DNA of 64,000 nucleotides from Stictocephala bisonia (taxonomy: Eukaryota; Arthropoda; Insecta; Hemiptera; Membracidae): NCBI GenBank assembly GCA_035578905.1, contig JAQJVL010000173.1:1010501-1074500 (forward strand). Reading direction: 5' to 3'. The translations under genes were made by a program, and so were the position numbers. Positions 1 through 12,900 of the stretch are shown piece by piece. Position 1 is the first letter of the stretch; each line of letters begins with the position of its first letter. The notes under the pieces were generated by a model. That model worked only from the letters and a program-made list of their open reading frames with translations, made no database searches and was not told where the DNA came from.

Positions 1-939
1 TTATAACAGTGTTTATGACAACCAGACGAAACCTAAATCGATTATTGTCGTTTTCTAGGTAAGTACATCACTCGTTGCAGTTTAATCACAGTATAATATA
101 AACACACAGTAGTGAATCTTACTGTTGAGAAAAATGCCAACTGCTCGACGCTAGCGATCCTATTATCCGTAACAAAACTTTGGAGACTCGAGTTTGGATG
201 GCTATAACAACGAAACTAATAAAGCTATGGTGATGGGACTTGTACCAAAATTTTCACAATTTCATTGTGCGTTTATTGATGTAAACCAAAAATTTTTCAT
301 GCAACATTTGCATATTTTTAATGCGTGCCGAACAAAAAAATACACGATTTTACACGCCTTTCAACCAAAACTCGACTTTAAAAAATCACTGAATAAAAAC
401 CCGTGCATGAATCGTTTTGAAACTTTAATACATGATTGGTTATAGTGTTGATAACGTAATACTAAAATATAAAAATTGTTCGTCCATTAGAAAAAAAGTT
501 GTTGTAGATTTTGTACAACAACATTTTCTCAGCAATGACTGATCGGAATAAGTTCAACTTTACACTGTTATACAAAGCTAATTTTACATATTCAACTACA
601 AATTGTGATAATCGTTTATAGTCCATCATGTATTTTGTAGCGATTTTTATTTGATAGCGTAGCGATGTGCACTCAGCCATCGCTGTAGTAGTGGCCATAT
701 CGCAGAGCTACGGCATCTCGCCGCTAGATAGCATGGCAGTTTACTTATTTTGCGATACAAATAACTGAGTGTAAATATTCAAATAAAATAGTTTGTTTGC
801 TATACCACCGCTAAGATCGCTAGCATCGCTTGGTGGCAAGTAAAACGGCTGAGTTTTGCTTCTGTGTGTTTAATTGTAAATCCCTTTATATGTAAATGCT
901 TATTTTTTGGTCTGGCTGGGAATGTAGCACCAGTAAGTA

Positions 940-1330
940 GCTCGACTCCTTGACCCGCGGCTGTTTTTAATTATTGACCCTGAGAGAAGGGACAACAATG
1001 GTCGGTGTGGGCATGAATGGACAGCGGCGGGCACCCCGATCAGACAGAAGCTACGACGCGGCGCGGCCACATACCGGCATACCAATTAAAGGGACACCTC
1101 CAGTATTTACGGCTTGGATCTGCATAGACTGGGTATTGTGCTGCCACGGCACAGGACAGCCCGTTATCTGATGCTGCCCCCGGCAGAACGGACGCCGGAC
1201 TGTATTTAACCTCTCAACAGAACAAAACGCCGCAGATGTGCTCAAGATTGTACTCACTGCGTGGTCTCCCGGTCGTACCGAGACCTCGCGTTCGAACAAT
1301 GATCGAGCACTCTTGCCATTTGGTATCGGA
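940..1330. other. GC-rich island of unknown role
   Basis: About 390 bases are clearly GC-richer than the roughly one-third GC surroundings, with several CpGs. Short open frames exist on both strands but none resembles a known protein, and they have no splice context that fits the Ryk frame. It could be a cis-regulatory block, a decayed element or an unrecognised non-coding exon. Confidence 0.4.
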
Positions 1331-3240
1331 GTCTAAGTACTGTATAATTCGATTGCAAACTGAATTAGAATGCTTAGTAAGCGTACGTTACACAATTACG
1401 AACTGTGATCAAAAGCTGTTGTGAGAACTCTTATGTAAACCCCAATTTAAGGGCGTACCCAGGATCGAACTGGGGAGGGGGGAGGCAGGTTGTCAGGCAG
1501 ACTGTGGTTAGGATGAGGAACTCAGGGTGGTAGGTGGTAAAATTAAAATTTCAATATTGGTTATTAAATAACACAAATTAGTAACATTTCCATGTGCTTG
1601 ACTACTGAACAGTCAACTGTTTCTTATTTCTCTGCCTTATAGGCTACTAATAACAATTGTCTTGGCTTTGCTGATAGATAACCCTTCTAACTCGTTCTTC
1701 TCAATCATCTCACTGGTGTCTTTTTAGAATCTTCGATGTACTCTCATCAAACACAAGCCTTTTTTTCTCTCATGGTCCCTGTGAGTCAAGTCTTAGCTCT
1801 TCGAAGTGTACTGAAAGATCGTTCTGCAGTAGCAGTAGTGGACGGTAGAGCACTCAAAATTGAGAGTGCGTGCCTCGTTGTAGAGAAAAATGTTTACTTC
1901 CTCTAAAAGCTTCTGTTTACCTTCCAATTTCTTAAGTTTTATCTCCAGTCAAATATTTTTTCTTTCACAGATTGTAACAAAGATCCAGTTCTAACGTAAA
2001 ATCACCCAAATCGTAGAAGATCATAAATGACTTTGCAACATTTCTCAAGTAATTTAAATTCATTTTGTGCACATATGAAGGATGAAGTTATGTCAACGCA
2101 AAAGCCGGCGTATTATCCTCTCAGTATCGAATGTTCAGTATAGTCAAGGTATTTCTACAAGGTATCAAGAACGTCTCCAGTATTCCACTGCAAAAATAGC
2201 GGATTACTTTGAGTTTGTTTTTCAGCAAGTTGAGGCACCGATAGTTCAACATTGACTTTTACTACGATAAATAATCAGTTAGACGATATATTTATTCACG
2301 GCTTTTATTAATTACATCAAGAATTTCAGTTATATGCTTTTTCACCATAATTTTTATTATTCTAAGTATGTTTCCACTTATATGGGGAGCAGCTGCTCCT
2401 CTTGCTCCTCGCTGGGTACACCCATGCTCAAAGTGCCTGTGGAAAAGTATGCTTCACGTAAAGAAGTTTTTCTATTTCATACAGCTGTTAAATCTGAATT
2501 TTCTTTAGATTCATATTCAAACCTCCAAAAATCATTTACACGTCTTGAAAACGTAAATTTGCCACAGGGGTTTGGATCATTGTCCCTCAACGTTTGATAG
2601 GCTAAAAATGTCACTTGAGTAGACAAGATAAAGAAGTAATCGAAGTGTAAAGCACAGTGTATATATTATATAACATTTAAATAGTTGTTCAATAGTCTAT
2701 GTCTGTCTGACTGTGGTTGGGTCACGTTTCACAGTTGGCAGCAGTGGGGGCTTCAAACCACTTACAAAGTTCCGACTTCAATCAGAACCCATTACACTGA
2801 GAGCACTCTTACAAGTTTAACTTGCTCATTACCGGCTGAAAACTTGAGGCAGATTGCTTCAGGTTATTAGATGCATTTAATGTTGAAAAGGGTTGTATAA
2901 AATCTCGAGAGATTATTTGAATGACATTTTCTATTTTATTATTTTAATATATAATGAACAGTTATTTAAATTTTCAAAGGAATTATAAGAATACATAATT
3001 CCTTTGACTTCTACTAATTGTTCTTGTGATAACTTGCCAAATGAATGTTGTTTTTTTAGTATTAAATCTGATATTTGAAGTTTGAACTATTTTAAGATTT
3101 TTTTAAATGTTAAGTAAATTTGAAAATGTTTGGGTAGATTACTATAGAAAACATTGATTTGATATTTTCTGACCAATTTGTTGACTGAGATATTAACTAA
3201 ACATTTCGTAAGAAATGTGTGCCTAAGGAATTGTACTCAT

Positions 3241-3778
3241 TTTACTTTCTCACAAAAAGTTTTTGTGATTGTTAAAAAAATATTTTTATTTTTTTTTTAC
3301 AAGTTGGTCTAAAAATCCGTTTTTGGGTCCCCTGAACTGAAAAAAGTGGGTTCCTCGACAAACATTTTGGTGTCTGTCCGTATGTGTGTCTGTCTGTGTG
3401 TATGTGCAGTTCGCTGAAGACTAAAAGGACGGCTCAATTTTTAATAAATTTGGTATTTACGCGTATTTAGCCAATATCTACGGACTATTTTTTTAACTTT
3501 TTTGAAATTTTAGTTTTTTTAAATTTTCATGGACAAAAACATACAAAAATGAAGTTTTCTCAAAAACGGATCTAACGATTTTGATTAAATTTTCAGGAAA
3601 GATGTGAATTACAATTTAACATGTGTTAGTAAAAAACCGCATATCTCTAACTTGACTAGTTTTTTAGTTATAGGGGAAAACCTATTTGGGAATCAAACTG
3701 GTAATTTTCAAAGTTTTGAGTTTTTAAGTGTTTAATATGGGGAAAAGTGAGTGCCAATTCTTTGGAACCATTTGTTAT
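3241..3778 (+). repeat. Hairpin-ended interspersed repeat, copy 1
   Basis: This shares long stretches with 32905-33320 (reverse), 38048-38552 and 63826-64000. Common blocks are ACAAGTTGGTCTAAAAATCC, a GTCTGTGTGTATGTG run, CGATTTTGATTAAATTTT and AATTCTTTGGAACCATTT. In this copy the left terminal hairpin is mostly deleted. No coding capacity or target-site duplication was recognised. Confidence 0.8.
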
Positions 3779-4776
3779 TCAATGTAAAGCCTTTTACTGC
3801 CCACTATGTCTCTTGTTGATTTGATACATTTATGTTTTATATTTTCTGGATAAAAAACAATTGATTAAGATTACTTAATTGTTACATGTATAAGCACCGT
3901 AGCGTAGTCTTGTAATCCGGGCACATGCACGCTGGATGTTGGTATGATAGGAAGCTATAATCTCAGTAATCTCGTATTTTCTTAATGGCCATCGTCATAT
4001 ATATAACCACCATATAAAACAACTATTATAAAATATTAAACTATTATAAAATAACTGTTACAAAGAAAGTGGATTTAATGTATACGAAAAGGTTTAGGGA
4101 GTGCCTGAATGGGGGTACTAGAAGAATAGACATGATTTTTGTTAAAGTAAAAATTGGAATTTTTATTGTTCATAAATTTCATAAAATTTATGAAAATAAA
4201 CACATTCATAAAATGAAAAATGAATTGTTCATAAACAATTCATAAAAATTGTTATTGATTCAACTATTAGATTAGAACAAAATGAAGACCAACCAAAAGA
4301 AACCAAATAGAAAACAATAATGCATATAACAACCCACAGGAAAATATTGTACAGAAATATACAATTTAGAACGTGTAGAAATAATTTGACTACTATTAGG
4401 ATAAGAGTTGAAAATAAATAAATTTACTTATATTTTCAACAAATTGTAAATACCAAAGCGTAAATTGCAAGGAATTGTATTAACCACTCTAAAATATTCA
4501 ATATTTATTTCCGGAACCGTTTATATGATAATAACAACGCTATGTAAATTACAATAGAAACTAATATAAAATTATACATACTCTTCGTTCTCTGTTTAGT
4601 CCACCGGAACATGTATTCCATAGATGAAAACTAATTTTTATATTTACATCAGATGTGACATCGAGCTCAGAAGAATTCTTCTTTAAATGTGTGAGTTTAA
4701 TAAATTGCTACGATTGGTACTGTGCAAAATGTCCGTCCTGTGAATTAATAGAGGTTATCATAGTAATTGTATCGCT

Positions 4777-6021
4777 GCTAGCTGCCTCTACAACCCCGTT
4801 GCTATCTGCCTCTACAACGTTGCTATCTGCCTCTACAACCCCGTGGCTATCTGCCTCTACAACCCCGTTGCTAGCTGCCTCTACAACCCCGTTGCTATCT
4901 GCCTCTACAACCGCGTTGCTATCTGCCTCTACAACCCCGTTGCTATCTGCCACTACAACCCCGTTGCTATCTGCCTCTACAACCCCGTTGCTATCTGCCT
5001 CTACAACCCCGTTGCTATCTGCCTCTACAACCCCGTTGCTGTCTGCCTCTACAACCCCGTTGCTATCTGCCTCTACAACCCCGCTGCTATCTGCCTCTAC
5101 AACCCCGTTGCTATCTGCCTCTACAACCCCGTTGCTATCTGCCTCTACAACCCCGTTGCTATATGCCTCTACAACCCCGTTGCTATCTGCCACTACAACC
5201 CCGTTGCTATCTGCCTCTACAACCCCGTTGCTATCTGCCTCTACAATCCCGTTGCTATCTGCCTCTACAACCCCGTTGCTATATGCCTCTACAACCCCGT
5301 TGCTATATGCCTCTACAACCCCGTTGCTATCTGCCTCTACAACCCCGTTGCTATCTGCCTCTACAACCCCGCTGCTATCTGCCTCTACAACCCCGCTGCT
5401 ATCTGCCTCTACAACCCCGTTGCTATCTGCCTCTACAACCCCGTTGCTATCTGCCTCTACAACCCCGTTGCTATCTGCCTCTACAACCCCGTTGCTTTAT
5501 GCCTCTACAACCCCGTTGCTATCTGCCTCTACAACCCCGTTGCTATCTGCCTCTACAACCCCGTTGCTATCTGCCTCTACAACCCCGCTGCTATCTGCCT
5601 CTACAACCCCGTTGCTATCTGCCTCTACAACCCCGCTGCTATCTGCCTCTACAACCCCGTTGCTATCTGCCTCTACAACCCCGTTGCTATCTGCCTCTAC
5701 AACCCCGCTGCTATCTGCCTCTACAACCCCGTTGCTATCTGCCTCTACAACCCCGCTGCTATCTGCCTCTATAACCCCGCTGCTATCTGCCTCTACAACC
5801 CCGTTGCTATCTGCCTCTACAACCCCGCTGCTATCTGCCTCTACAACCCCGTTGCTATCTGCCTCTACAACCCCGCTGCTATCTGCCTCTACAACCCCGT
5901 TGCTATCTGCCTCTACAACCCCGCTGCTATCTGCCTCTACAACCCCGTTGCTATCTGCCTTTACAACCCCGCTGCTATCTGCCTCTACAACCCCGCTGCT
6001 ATCTGCCTCTACAACCCCGTT
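4777..6021. repeat. 24-bp minisatellite, about 52 copies
   Basis: The unit is CTCTACAACCCCGTTGCTATCTGC, described in two halves as CTCTACAACCCC and GTTGCTATCTGC. One early unit has lost 3 bases. From about 5580 on, units with CCGCTG and CCGTTG mostly alternate, giving a 48-bp higher-order period. Because 24 is a multiple of 3 and the unit lacks stops in several frames, long repeat-only frames appear on both strands. I regard these as non-coding by-products. Confidence 0.97.
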
Positions 6022-6134
6022 TAAGTCATACTTCGTAAATAATACTTGTACAACTCTCATCTCCCTGTTGAATCCTGTTGCTATAGTCTGTATTCTGTCT
6101 TATATGTGTCTAGGGATAGCAATGATACATCGAT

Positions 6135-6762
6135 AAATATGTTTCAATATATCGACATATTTAGTATCGATATTTTCTTTCGATAGTATCGGCCATATCG
6201 ATATTTTGGTCCGATATAACATATCACTAAATATTGACGTTATCTCTTCTCAAGATCTTCACGATTCGAAAAAAAAAACATTTAAAATACCTCTTATGCG
6301 CACAAAACATGCATTGAAATAATACAGTAACTTTATTTGGTTACGTGAGGTTAACGCACTAAAATGTAGTTTAGTGAATTAATTTGTTTAATTTTTAGTG
6401 TATAAGAAGCCTAGTGGCGTTTTTTAATGTGAAAAACAAAAATAACAATGTTATTGCAATATTATTTTATAATTACCATAGTAATTAAAGTTATTATTAT
6501 TTTGATTTTTCATTCAACGCCACAGACCACAACTTGTTTCGTGTAGATAATTGTATTTAATTTTTACATTCCGTGAGCTATTCTAAATAATGACAGCAAA
6601 ACATGAATGTATTTTTGGTCATGACGTATGATTTAGTACATAATTAAAACAGATAAATCATTTTCAGTTCCATATATCGGTTACCCGATATATCGATATT
6701 TTTTTCCCCGATATTATCGTTAGATCGAGATATTTGGTTCGATATATCGATAAGTTGAAACT
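6135..6762. mobile_element. Inverted-repeat (MITE-like) element rich in ATCGATAT
   Basis: Two arms of roughly 100 bases (6135-6240 and 6668-6762) are imperfect inverted repeats made of TATCGATAT-type steps, with TTTCAA at the left tip and TTGAAA at the right tip. About 430 bp of AT-rich sequence without coding capacity lies between. The right tip is about 64 bases before Ryk exon A, so it may abut the branch-point region. No clear target-site duplication is visible, so the class is open. Confidence 0.55.
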
Positions 6763-6825
6763 ATTTGCCATCAATACATGTGTCAAGTATGTTCATGTAT
6801 TATAATGTGGTGTTGTTTGTTACAG

Positions 6826-6953
6826 GGCTACAGGCAGAGTTGTTCTACGTTAGGGACGGGGTTATCAACGAGTACGCCCTCAACTTCGTGGTGCCCGTGC
6901 CGGCCAACTTGGGCAGCCTCCACTTCACCTGGCAGAGTCTGGCCGGTCGTCCG
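6826..6953 (+). CDS. Ryk: Ryk exon A: first half of WIF domain (partial gene 5' end)
   Basis: The acceptor is TTTGTTACAG ending at 6825 and the donor is GTAAGT at 6954. The exon opens with the last two bases of a Gly codon (phase 1 before) and ends in phase 0. It encodes 43 residues including LQAELFYVR and LHFTWQSL, the core WIF strands that align with the LDAELYYVR and FLHFTW stretches of vertebrate RYK. The preceding exon should end with the residues before this Gly. I searched 1-6825 by eye for it and found no candidate, so it is probably outside the window. GC content is well above the surrounding intron. Confidence 0.93.
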
Positions 6954-9900
6954 GTAAGTCTTTGAACTATTTTTAACTGTAATTTGTATACTAAATTAGT
7001 TTACAATGCAAGTCATCATGGGACATAAACTCAAGGTAGTTTTGGGACATGATGGGTTTTTTTAGAAGTGAATGGAGTTACTACAAAATTACTAAATCTG
7101 TAACATTCTTAATTTCCCTTGTATTCAAGCCTTAGATGTTCACTAAGTTATGTATAGACAAAAGTCAATAACATATTTAGCAAAATTGTGAGATGTCATC
7201 TTGACAGTCATTTAGATTATTCCAATCAAGTCAAGTTGAGAATTGTGATTGTAGAGGAAATGTTATTATTATGGAGATTAAACCATAAAAGTGGTTAGGA
7301 AACTGGTGATAGGTTATCGTAAACTGGTGGTAGGTTATCGTAAACTGGTGGTAGGTTATCGTAAACTGGTGGTAGGTTATCGTAAACTGGTGGTAGGTTA
7401 TCGTAAACTGGTGGTAGGTTATCGTAAACTGGTGGTAGGTTATCGTAAACTGGTGGTAGGTTATCGTAAACTGGTGATAGGTTATCGTAAACTGGTGGTA
7501 GGTTATCGTAAACTGGTGGTAGGTTATCGTAAACTGGTGGTAGGTTATCGTAAACTGGTGGTAGGTTATCGTAAACTGGTGGTAGGTTATCGTAAACTGG
7601 TGGTAGGTTATCGTAAACTGGTGGTAGGTTATCGTAACCAGCACAGATTAATCTAAATAGATGGTTAAGAAAATTGGAATTGTCGTAACTTGTCATTGTG
7701 ATTATTCAAAACATAGAAAAATCACTGGGGAGTTTCATACATTCAGGGTTACTAAAATGTGAAATCTTAGTGACTAGGAAATAGCATGAAAGTATAACCT
7801 TGATTACCACTAAGAATAATAAAAAAATTGTTTAAAAATCGTGAAAATAAATCTTGATTACCACGAGTATTAATCCAAACAAGAAGTTGAGAAAATTATG
7901 GAAGTAAATCATGATTACCATGATTGTTATTCCAAACAAGAAGTTGAGCAAATTATAGAAGTAAATCATGATTACCACGAGTATTATTCCAGACAAGAAG
8001 TTGAGAAAATTATGGAAGTAAATCATGATTACCACGAGTATTATTCCAAACAAGAAGTTGAGAAAATTATGGAAGTAAATCATGATTACCACTACAATTA
8101 TTCCAAACAAGGAGTAGAGCAAATTATGGAAGTAAATCATGATTACCTCGAAAATTATTCCAAACAAGAAGGTGAGAAAATTAGGGAAGTAAATCATGAT
8201 TACCTCGAAAATTATTCCAAACAAGAAGGTGAGAAAATTATGGAAGTAAATCATGATTACCACTAAAATTATTCCAAACTAGTAGTTGAGAAAATTATGG
8301 AAGTAAATCATGATTACCACTACAATTATTCCAAACTAAAAGTTGAGAAAATTATGGAAGTAAATCATGATTACCACTACAATTATTCCAAACTAAAAGT
8401 TGAGAAAATTATGGAAGTAAATCATGATTACCACTACAATTATTCCAAACTGGAAGTTGAGAAAATTATGGAAGTAAATCATGATTACCACTCAAACAAG
8501 AAGTTGAGAAAATTATGGAAGTAAATCATGATTACCACGATTGTTATTCCAAACAAGAAGTTGAGCAAATTATAGAAGTAAATCATGATTACCACGAGTA
8601 TTATTCCAGACAAGAAGTTGAGCAAATTATGGAAGTAAATCATGATTACCACGAGTACTATTCCAAACAAGAAGTTGAGCAAATTATGGAAGTAAATCAT
8701 GATTACCTCGAAAATTATTCCAAACAAGAAGGTGAGAAAATTATGGAAGTAAATCATGATTACCACGAGTATTATTCCAAACAAGAAGTTGAGAAAATTA
8801 TGGAAGTAAATCATGATTACCACGAGTGTTATTCCAAACAAGAAGTTGAGCAAATTATAGAAGTAAATCATGATTACCACGAGTATTATTCCAGACAAGA
8901 AGTTGAGAAAATTATGGAAGTAAATCATGATTACCACGAGTATTATTCCAAACATGAAGTTGAGCAAATTATGGAAGTAAATCATGATTACCTCGAAAAT
9001 TATTCCAAACAAGAAGGTGAGAAAATTATGGAAGTAAATCATGATTACCACGAGTATTATTCCAAACAAGAAGGTGAGAAAATTATGGAAGTAAATCATG
9101 ATTACCACGAGTATTATTCCAAACAAGAAGTTGAGAAAATTATGGAAGTAAATCATGATTACCACGAGTGTTATTCCAAACAAGAAGTTGAGCAAATTAT
9201 AGAAGTAAATCATGATTACCACGAGTATTATTCCAGACAAGAAGTTGAGAAAATTATGGAAGTAAATCATGATTACCACGAGTATTATTCCAAACAAGAA
9301 GTTGAGAAAATTATGGAAGTAAATCATGATTACCACGATTGTTATTCCAAACAAGAAGTTAAGCAAATTATAGAAGTAAATCATGATTACCACGAGTATT
9401 ATTCCAGACAAGAAGTTGAGAAAATTATGGAAGTAAATCATGATTACCACTAGTACTATTCCAAACAAGAAGTTGAGCAAATTATGGAAGTAAATCATGA
9501 TTACCTCGAAAATTATTCCAAACAAGAAGGTGAGAAAATTATGGAAGTAAATCATGATTACCACGAGTATTATTCCAAACAAGAAGTTGAGAAAATTATG
9601 GAAGTAAATCATGATTACCACGAGTGTTATTCCAAACAAGAAGTTGAGCAAATTATAGAAGTAAATCATGATTACCACGAGTATTATTCCAGACAAGAAG
9701 TTGAGAAAATTATGGAAGTAAATCATGATTTTCACGAGTATTATTCCAAACAAGAAGTTGAGCAAATTATGGAAGTAAATCATGATTACCTTGAAAATTA
9801 TTCCAAACAAGAAGGTGAGAAAATTAAGGAAGTAAATCATGATTACCACTACAATTATTCCAAACTATAAGTTGAGAAAATTATTGAAGTAAATCATGAT

Positions 9901-12900
9901 TACTTCGAAAATTATTCCAAACAAATAATGGTTAGGCAAATTAGAAAGTGAACGTATAGATTATTCAAAATAAGTGGCTGCTAGTAAATTAATTAATTGT
10001 TGAAGAGTTGGTTCTTGGTGCATTGCCATTTAATTAGTTCTAAACAAAATAGTTCGGGAAATGTAATATGTACAAATGGTATTGATTACCGTTATCACAA
10101 CATATTGAGATATCGGATACGTACTTGTCGTGTTCAAGTGGCGCTTGATTGACTTTATCAGACCCAAGCTACAGGGATTGGTTTTTATCGCGCAGTTCAA
10201 GTGGCGTTTCCTTACCGACGGTGGTCTCAAGTGGTTGTCAGTTTGAAATGAATCTGGATCTCTCTCGAATGAAAGTATTGTTAATAATGCCCACCATTTA
10301 GGTCGGAAGTAATTCGAGTTAACGCTCATCTGTGAATCTTTACTTCTAGGAATTAATGTCGGTTGATGTTTACAACGTGTAATGATTTCATTACTGGCTA
10401 GAATGCAATAAACCTTAAAATGTGCTACCGTAAAAAATTAAATATATACTAGCAGGATGCAGTTGTTTCTATAAGAGATAAAAGATAATAGTTATCGATT
10501 TTTTAAATTATATGTACAAAACTCCCTCTTTGTAGGCGATATTGTGGATTTTTTTAGGTTGCACTCGAACGTCGTGCTATTTATTCACAAAATTAATACG
10601 CTATGTTATAAATTAAAAACATTTTATCAAATTTGGTATAAGTCTCTTACGTGTTTCCTTTTTTTTTTTTTTTTTTTGTATTTTTAGAAATAATTATATA
10701 AACGTTTGAGGTGCACCTTCAGATCCACACCTAATAATAGATAGCTTAGTCTTGTAATCCTGTTAGAAAAGTCTCTCAAGGGAGTTTTTCATACAGGATA
10801 ATCACTATTAAATACATTTGAATTATTTCATATACAGGTAAGTTATAAAATTATACTTTTTTAAAGCATTTTGTCATCATATATCTCTTTGCAAAATATA
10901 TGTACACGTTCAACTTGTACACAACAAATTGGTAATCAAACAGGAAATAATTATGAAATTAAATTAAATTATTGTTCCAGGTTTTATTCAAATTTTAAAA
11001 AGTCGTGATTGTTAATTATTGGCGACACAAAAATGTAAGAAACGCAACATTTCAACAGGAATAAACTACAGTCGTCATAGAGTAAACTATAAACTATAAA
11101 ACTAGTTCAAATCGTGTAAGTATATAAAACTACAAGATGTTGTAAAAAATAGAGACAATTTTACTGTTTAATTAATGTAGCTTTTTAAGGGTATTTTTTT
11201 ATATTCGTGTAGTTTGATTTACTCGACCTACTTTTACTAGAATAAGGGTTAGAAGTTTTAAAACTTGAGAACGACAGGAGTTTTAGACATTTTAAAAGAC
11301 CATAGGTTTGCTTTTTAAAGGCTAATAGTTGGAAATTGCCAACAAATTAACAATCATGACCAATACAATAATAATTTAAAAAAACTTATGTCAACGCACT
11401 AGTAGCTTATCCTACTTTTAAACGTTATGCACGCTTAGTAAAATATAATGTTTTTGTCCATTTATTCTTTGAAGAATCGTTTTTTCTCATTTCAAAAGAA
11501 GTACGTAAAATTTTTTTAAAGAATATTCCAAATTCACCTTTATTTACTTGATAAAAAAATAAAATCAAATGGTGTTCAAGAATCAACAATAAATGTCAAC
11601 TCGTAGTATTACGGTGTTTTCTTTGTTGCTTAAGAAGTAAAACAATTTAATTGCGTCAAACAAGAAGAAAATCCTATTATCATCTCATCGAGAAAAGACA
11701 AGATAAACTCTTGACAAGATCAGTTAAAGTGTTCCAGTACCTTGAGAGGAGGGAGCGGGGAGGAATTCTATCTCTGGAAAGATTTTCAATTCAGGCCAAC
11801 TTGCCTTTTTCCTCACACATCCTTCCCCCCCTTTCAACATTTTCCATTACCAGAACAAAAAGACATTTTTCTTTAATTATATGCACTTCATTTGGACATG
11901 ATTTGAAAGACTTACTGAATACGTTTTGTCATAATTTAGACGATTGGCGTGGACACTTTAAACGTAAGTTTAATGACGAGCATAAACAAGTTTGAACGTG
12001 ATTCGAAAGACTTACTGAATAAGTTTTATCATAAATTAGATGATTGGTGTGGACACTTTAAACGTAACTTGCATGACGAGCATAAACAAGTTTTAACGTG
12101 ATTTTAATGGCGTTTATGAACACGTTTGATCATGAATTTAAGGATATGTATGAACCCGTTTGAACATGAATTTAATGACACGTTTGAACATAAATTGAAT
12201 GGCGTGCATGAACACGTTTGAACGTGACTTAAATGACGCGTATGAACATGACTTGAATGACGTGTATAAACATGTTTGATCACGAGTTGGATACCGTGCA
12301 TGAGTTCGTTAACATGATTTGAATGACGTCATGAACATAATTTTAAAACAAAATGTTTTACTAAAATACCTTTTGTGTAAGTTCTTTTCCACTCACTTTG
12401 GGTTAAAAATGTCTGGAATTAATTATTAAAATTTTATTTTCACTGATTATGTAACACAGTTGAGTTCATTTATGAAAGGAAATGCTTTGGTGCGTCTTGG
12501 GGTTTTCGATATGGTTTTGAGTTTTTAGACATATGGATTATCGTTCAATTTTTTAGCAAATAGTGAGTTAAAAATTACAATAGTACATAAATAATAATTT
12601 AGTTAATTTGAGATATGCTAGATTTATACTATACAAAAATGTACAATTTTGTATATGTTGGACGAATGAAATTTTTACTGCTCGCAGATGAGTCAGACAA
12701 TGTAGAGGCCGTACGTTACCGAATGGAATCGTGTTTATTTCGCAATAAACTTGTTGTAGTACATGTGCAGTAAGTACAGACTACTGTAGACAGTCCATTG
12801 TCGAGTAAGTACGGCACTGTAGTCAGGCGAACGTTAACAACATTTCATTACCCATAATCCACTTAAATTTACACATGCAACAGTTCTTGCTAGTTAAACA

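Larger units (their letters stand above)
1..4776. other. Upstream intron/intergenic DNA without a recognisable gene
   Basis: Apart from the repeat at 3241-3778 and the GC-rich island near 940-1330, I see only AT-rich sequence with short random frames. At 4168-4250 there is a cluster of small palindromes built on TTCATAAA/TTTATGAA, probably a minor AT-rich fold-back. No exon ending in phase 1 that could precede the first visible Ryk exon was recognised here. Confidence 0.6.

Noticed and set aside
974..1171. Candidate first coding exon of Ryk
   Set aside because: The 65-codon frame has no hydrophobic signal peptide, no WIF-like residues and no phase-1 donor at its end.
4655..6136. Long frame of about 490 codons with LLSASTTP repeats (and overlapping repeat frames)
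   Set aside because: The frame is produced by the 24-bp array, which is open in all three plus frames and on the minus strand. There is no ATG start, no splice context and no similarity.
8485..9849. Minus-strand frame of about 450 codons over the 57-bp array
   Set aside because: Both strands are open because the 57-bp unit lacks stops. Its hydrophobic repeats mirror the + strand repeat, and there is no flanking gene structure.
4777..9925. Possible CRISPR-like arrays
   Set aside because: Repeats are directly adjacent without unique spacers and the genome is clearly eukaryotic.
10030..10329. Minus-strand frame of 99 codons
   Set aside because: No recognisable motif, no splice context, and it overlaps the TCAAGTGG patch. 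Length is within chance for the window.
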